A stretch of DNA of 7,847 bases from Bacteroidetes bacterium UBA4408 (GTDB taxonomy: Bacteria > Bacteroidota > Bacteroidia > UBA4408), in the NCBI GenBank assembly GCA_002389785.1, contig DGQS01000119.1, forward strand, positions 1 through 7,847, written 5' to 3'. A program made the position numbers and the translations under genes. Under the pieces are notes generated by a model. That model was not told the DNA's origin. It saw nothing but the letters and a program-made list of their open reading frames with translations, and searched no databases. The stretch's first letter is position 1. Each line of letters starts with the position of its first letter. Shown here in pieces: positions 7,731 to 7,847 of this stretch.

Positions 7731-7847
7731 TTATTTTACATCAATTACTTCAAATCCAAGCAAGCAAATATCATCCAGTTGATCGTTGGTGCCTTTCCAT
7801 TTGGAAAAGAAATTTTGAAACAAAAGACCTTGTTGTTTAATGTGTTT
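7731..7847 (-). CDS. C-terminal end of probable SpoIIE/PPM-type serine phosphatase (partial)
   Basis: The frame is open from the right edge to a TAA stop at 7731-7733 and encodes the last 38 residues. The fragment contains a Phe-Phe-Ser-Lys-Trp-Lys-Gly stretch, then Asn-Asp-Gln-Leu-Asp-Asp-Ile-Cys-Leu-Leu-Gly-Phe-Glu-Val. The pattern Gln-x-Asp-Asp-Ile-x-Leu-hydrophobic-Gly is the closing motif of SpoIIE/RsbU-like PP2C phosphatases, where an Asp of the Asp-Asp pair binds catalytic metal. In Bacteroidota such phosphatases often sit at the C-terminus of sensor proteins. The N-terminal sensor part, if any, lies outside the window. The call rests on a short segment but the motif is distinctive. 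The gene ends 105 bases before the glycosyltransferase start, with no strong terminator in between. Confidence 0.7.
   Translation of the reverse strand, partial: KHIKQQGLLFQNFFSKWKGTNDQLDDICLLGFEVIDVK

Overview
The window looks like an ordinary chromosomal segment of a Bacteroidota (Bacteroidetes) bacterium. It is AT-rich. It encodes a DUF5723-like outer-membrane protein and a lipoprotein with an acidic, lysine-containing tail after the lipid-bearing cysteine, as in Bacteroidota surface lipoproteins. Shine-Dalgarno sequences are mostly absent. Every gene I can support lies on the minus strand, so transcription runs from high to low coordinates. I see no rRNA, tRNA, CRISPR array, insertion sequence or prophage signature.

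In transcription order: the last 38 codons of a probable SpoIIE/PPM-type serine phosphatase enter from the right edge (7731-7847). After a 105-bp gap comes a tight three-gene run: a GT4-type glycosyltransferase starting at TTG (6498-7625), ribonuclease HII rnhB (5894-6496, one base after the glycosyltransferase stop), and a 909-residue membrane-anchored protein of unknown function with a C-terminal repeat region that looks like a beta-propeller (3151-5880, 13 bases after rnhB). A 471-bp AT-rich gap without genes follows (2680-3150). It holds a perfect 10-bp inverted repeat close to the next gene. The last unit is a probable two-gene operon: a predicted surface lipoprotein of unknown function (1027-2679) and a DUF5723-like beta-barrel or PorV-like protein (1-975), cut by the left edge.

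The three-gene run combines glycan synthesis, RNA-DNA hybrid repair and an envelope protein, so shared function is not evident; shared transcription is the simplest reading. The second unit pairs two envelope proteins, a lipoprotein and an outer-membrane protein, which may work together at the cell surface. This is inferred from adjacency only. The less characterised parts are the 909-residue protein and the lipoprotein/DUF5723 pair. I found no convincing evidence of a new defence, mobile or regulatory system.
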